From an uncultured Streptococcus sp. (lineage in GTDB: Bacteria > Bacillota > Bacilli > Lactobacillales > Streptococcaceae), in contig CAKPXD010000060.1 of assembly GCA_934201655.1 (NCBI GenBank), positions 1 through 7,814 of the forward strand: 7,814 bases of DNA. The letters are read 5' to 3'. Within the stretch, counting starts at the first letter, position 1; each line of letters starts with the position of its first letter. The notes under the pieces were generated by a model that was given only the letters and a program-made list of their open reading frames with translations, ran no database searches and was not told the DNA's origin. Shown here in pieces: positions 6,040-7,814 of this stretch. The position numbers and the translations under genes were made by a program.

Positions 6040-7814
6040 TCCAGATCGGCAAGATATTTGCCGGACGATATCGGATTATCAAACAAATTGGCCGTGGCGG
6101 GATGGCAGATGTCTACCTGGCCAAAGATTTGATTCTGGATGGGGAAGAGGTAGCGGTGAAGGTCCTGAGGACCAACTACCAAACGGACCCAATCGCTGTT
6201 GCACGTTTTCAGCGCGAAGCGCGTGCGATGGCAGACCTAGATCATCCTCATATCGTTCGAATTACAGATATCGGTGAAGAAGACGGTCAACAATATCTAG
6301 CTATGGAATATGTAGCTGGGCTTGACCTCAAACGTTATATTAAAGAACACCACCCTCTATCAAACGAGGAAGCTGTTCGTATCATGGGGCAAATTCTCTT
6401 GGCTATGCGTTTGGCGCATGCAAAGGGGATTATTCACCGTGATTTAAAACCTCAAAATATACTCTTGACTCCTGATGGAACCGCAAAAGTTACTGACTTT
6501 GGGATTGCAGTGGCCTTTGCAGAAACCAGTTTGACACAGACCAACTCCATGTTGGGTTCTGTTCACTATCTATCACCTGAGCAGGCGCGTGGTTCTAAGG
6601 CGACCATACAGAGTGATATTTATGCAATGGGAATTATTTTCTTTGAAATGTTAACGGGTCATATTCCATATGATGGAGATAGTGCTGTTACGATTGCACT
6701 TCAGCATTTCCAAAAACCGCTTCCTTCTGTCATTGCAGAAAACCCATCAGTACCACAATCCTTGGAAAACGTTGTTATAAAAGCGACAGCTAAAAAGTTG
6801 ACAGACCGTTATCAAACTGTCTCAGAGATGTATGTTGACTTATTGAGCAGTCTTTCTTATAACCGTCGAAATGAACCAAAGCTGGTATTTGAAGATACAA
6901 GTAAAGTTGACACAAAAACCTTACCGAAAATTTCACAATCTACTTTAACAGCTATTCCTAAAGTGCAACCAAAGGAAGAAAGTCCTCAGAGCCAAAAGCC
7001 GACTCAAAAGGCAACTAGTAAAGAAACTGTTGCAAAACCAGTCAAGAAGCGTCGTTTTAAAGCGAGGTATTTAGTGCTTTTGGCTAGCTTTATACTTGTT
7101 TTGGCTTCTCTCTTTTGGATAGTATCCAAAACACCAGCAACTGTTGAAATTCCAAATGTTGCAGGACAAACTGTAGCAGAAGCTAAGGAAAAACTTAAAA
7201 AAGCTAATTTTGAAATTGGCGAGGAAAAGTCTGAAGCTAGTGATACGGTAGAAGAAGGCCGAGTGATTCGAACGGATCCAGATGCTGGTTCGTCTCGTAA
7301 AGAAGGTATTAAAGTCAATCTCATTATCTCTTCAGGTCAGCAATCATTTAAGATTGGAAATTATATTGGACGCAATTCTACAGACGTCATTGCTGAGTTG
7401 AAAGGGAAAAAAGTTCCTGAAAATCTCATCAAGGTTGTAGAAGAAGAATCAAGTGAAACAGAGGCAGGACTTGTTATGAGACAGAGTCTGCCAGAAGGAA
7501 CCACTTATGATCTTAGTAAGGCGACAGAGATTACCTTGACAGTAGCCAAGAAGGTAACTAGCGTTCCTATGCCAAGTTATATTGGATCAAGCCTTGAATT
7601 TACCAAGAATAACTTGATTCAGATAGTCGGTGTTAAAGAGGCGAATATTGAAGTGGTAGAGGTCTCTACAGCACCAGAAGGGACTATTGAGGATACTGTG
7701 GTTAGTCAAAGTCCAAAACCAGGTGAAGGTGTAGATTTGAATACAACTCGTATCAAGATTTCTATCTACAAACCGAAAACAACAACTACAACAACAAATC
7801 CTACACAAGGGAAT
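6036..7814 (+). CDS. stkP: Transmembrane Ser/Thr protein kinase StkP with PASTA repeats (3' end outside window)
   Basis: 593 codons are open from ATG 6036 to the last base with no stop. This Hanks-type kinase senses peptidoglycan and coordinates septal wall synthesis and division. The kinase domain (about 1-275) is intact: glycine loop GRGGMADV (19-26), K42, HRDLKPQN (134-141), DFG (154-156), and activation-loop T167 and T169. T293 and T295 of the juxtamembrane segment match reported pneumococcal phosphosites. A basic stretch (KKRRFKAR, 337-344) precedes one membrane helix (about 345-363), giving kinase in, repeats out. PASTA repeats follow at about 371-434, 435-506 and 507-578, then a Thr-rich tail. 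Pneumococcal StkP has 659 residues and four PASTA repeats. Here the third repeat already resembles the pneumococcal terminal one, so the protein probably ends soon after the window and is about one repeat shorter. Alternative: a further repeat may lie downstream. Confidence 0.97.
   Translation, partial: MIQIGKIFAGRYRIIKQIGRGGMADVYLAKDLILDGEEVAVKVLRTNYQTDPIAVARFQREARAMADLDHPHIVRITDIGEEDGQQYLAMEYVAGLDLKRYIKEHHPLSNEEAVRIMGQILLAMRLAHAKGIIHRDLKPQNILLTPDGTAKVTDFGIAVAFAETSLTQTNSMLGSVHYLSPEQARGSKATIQSDIYAMGIIFFEMLTGHIPYDGDSAVTIALQHFQKPLPSVIAENPSVPQSLENVVIKATAKKLTDRYQTVSEMYVDLLSSLSYNRRNEPKLVFEDTSKVDTKTLPKISQSTLTAIPKVQPKEESPQSQKPTQKATSKETVAKPVKKRRFKARYLVLLASFILVLASLFWIVSKTPATVEIPNVAGQTVAEAKEKLKKANFEIGEEKSEASDTVEEGRVIRTDPDAGSSRKEGIKVNLIISSGQQSFKIGNYIGRNSTDVIAELKGKKVPENLIKVVEEESSETEAGLVMRQSLPEGTTYDLSKATEITLTVAKKVTSVPMPSYIGSSLEFTKNNLIQIVGVKEANIEVVEVSTAPEGTIEDTVVSQSPKPGEGVDLNTTRIKISIYKPKTTTTTTNPTQGN
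7068..7124 (+). other. Membrane-spanning segment of StkP
   Basis: Residues 345-363 of StkP form an uninterrupted hydrophobic run ([11 protein letters not shown], then ASLFWIV). It is preceded by basic residues and followed by SKTP. It separates the cytoplasmic kinase from the external PASTA region. There is no N-terminal signal peptide, so this helix is also the export signal. Confidence 0.9.
7146..7769 (+). repeat. Three PASTA domain repeats of StkP
   Basis: PASTA-1 (7146-7337) starts EIPNVAGQ and has the TDPDAGS turn. PASTA-2 (7338-7553) starts with [10 protein letters not shown] and has [17 protein letters not shown]-3 (7554-7769) starts [10 protein letters not shown] and has [11 protein letters not shown]. 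Each is about 64-72 residues with the family pattern of an N-terminal helix feeding a strand and a Pro-Gly-type turn. These domains bind peptidoglycan fragments and beta-lactams in the family. The repeats are diverged protein repeats rather than near-identical DNA repeats. Confidence 0.85.
7779..7796 (+). repeat. ACA-triplet run encoding six threonines
   Basis: Five ACA codons and one ACT in a row encode T582-T587 of StkP, just after the last PASTA repeat. It is a short trinucleotide tract that could change length by slippage without shifting the frame. The tail that follows (NPTQGN) is hydrophilic. Confidence 0.7.

Noticed and set aside
6014..6277. Overlapping + strand frame across the phpP-stkP junction
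   Set aside because: Both phpP and stkP are intact through this region, and the frame encodes Arg/Gly/Ser-rich sequence typical of an out-of-frame reading.
6773..6781. TGnTATAAA extended -10-like sequence inside stkP
   Set aside because: There is no acceptable -35 at 16-18 bp upstream and no gene start nearby; AT-rich coding sequence gives such matches by chance.
7004..7324. Antisense frame of 106 codons opposite the StkP membrane and PASTA-1 region
   Set aside because: Its hydrophobic and serine-rich look is the mirror of the stkP coding sequence; there is no ribosome binding site or promoter.

Overview
The window is a stretch of conserved housekeeping operon from a low-GC Gram-positive bacterium, almost certainly a Streptococcus of the mitis group (S. 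mitis / S. oralis / S. pneumoniae relatives). I base this on gene order, on strong AAGGAGG-type ribosome binding sites, and on residue numbering of PhpP and StkP that matches the pneumococcal proteins as I remember them (PhpP D192/D231; StkP K42, T167/T169, T293/T295). The StkP linker and PASTA region differ from remembered S. pneumoniae sequence, so a commensal relative is more likely than pneumococcus. No search was run.

Layout: all genes lie on the + strand with almost no spacing. They are the 3' end of gmk (guanylate kinase), rpoZ (RNA polymerase omega), an 84-bp gap with a very strong ribosome binding site, priA (primosomal helicase), fmt (Met-tRNA formyltransferase), rsmB (16S rRNA m5C967 methyltransferase, overlapping fmt), phpP (PP2C phosphatase), and stkP (transmembrane Ser/Thr kinase with PASTA repeats, ATGA overlap with phpP), which stays open to the last base. 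No gene-free stretch exceeds 84 bp. I see no RNA gene, mobile element, CRISPR array or terminator.

How the genes fit together: the first five serve nucleotide supply, transcription, replication restart and translation initiation or ribosome maturation. The last two are an antagonistic phosphatase/kinase pair that senses the cell wall and controls division. A well-formed candidate promoter inside the 3' end of rsmB (TTGTCA, 18-bp spacer, TGnTATAAT) could let phpP-stkP be expressed apart from the upstream genes.

No new kind of system is visible. The most notable point is the StkP ectodomain: it appears to have three PASTA repeats where pneumococcal StkP has four. The last repeat resembles the pneumococcal terminal repeat, and the middle one looks like a blend of pneumococcal repeats 2 and 3. 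A threonine-rich tail encoded by an ACA-triplet run follows.
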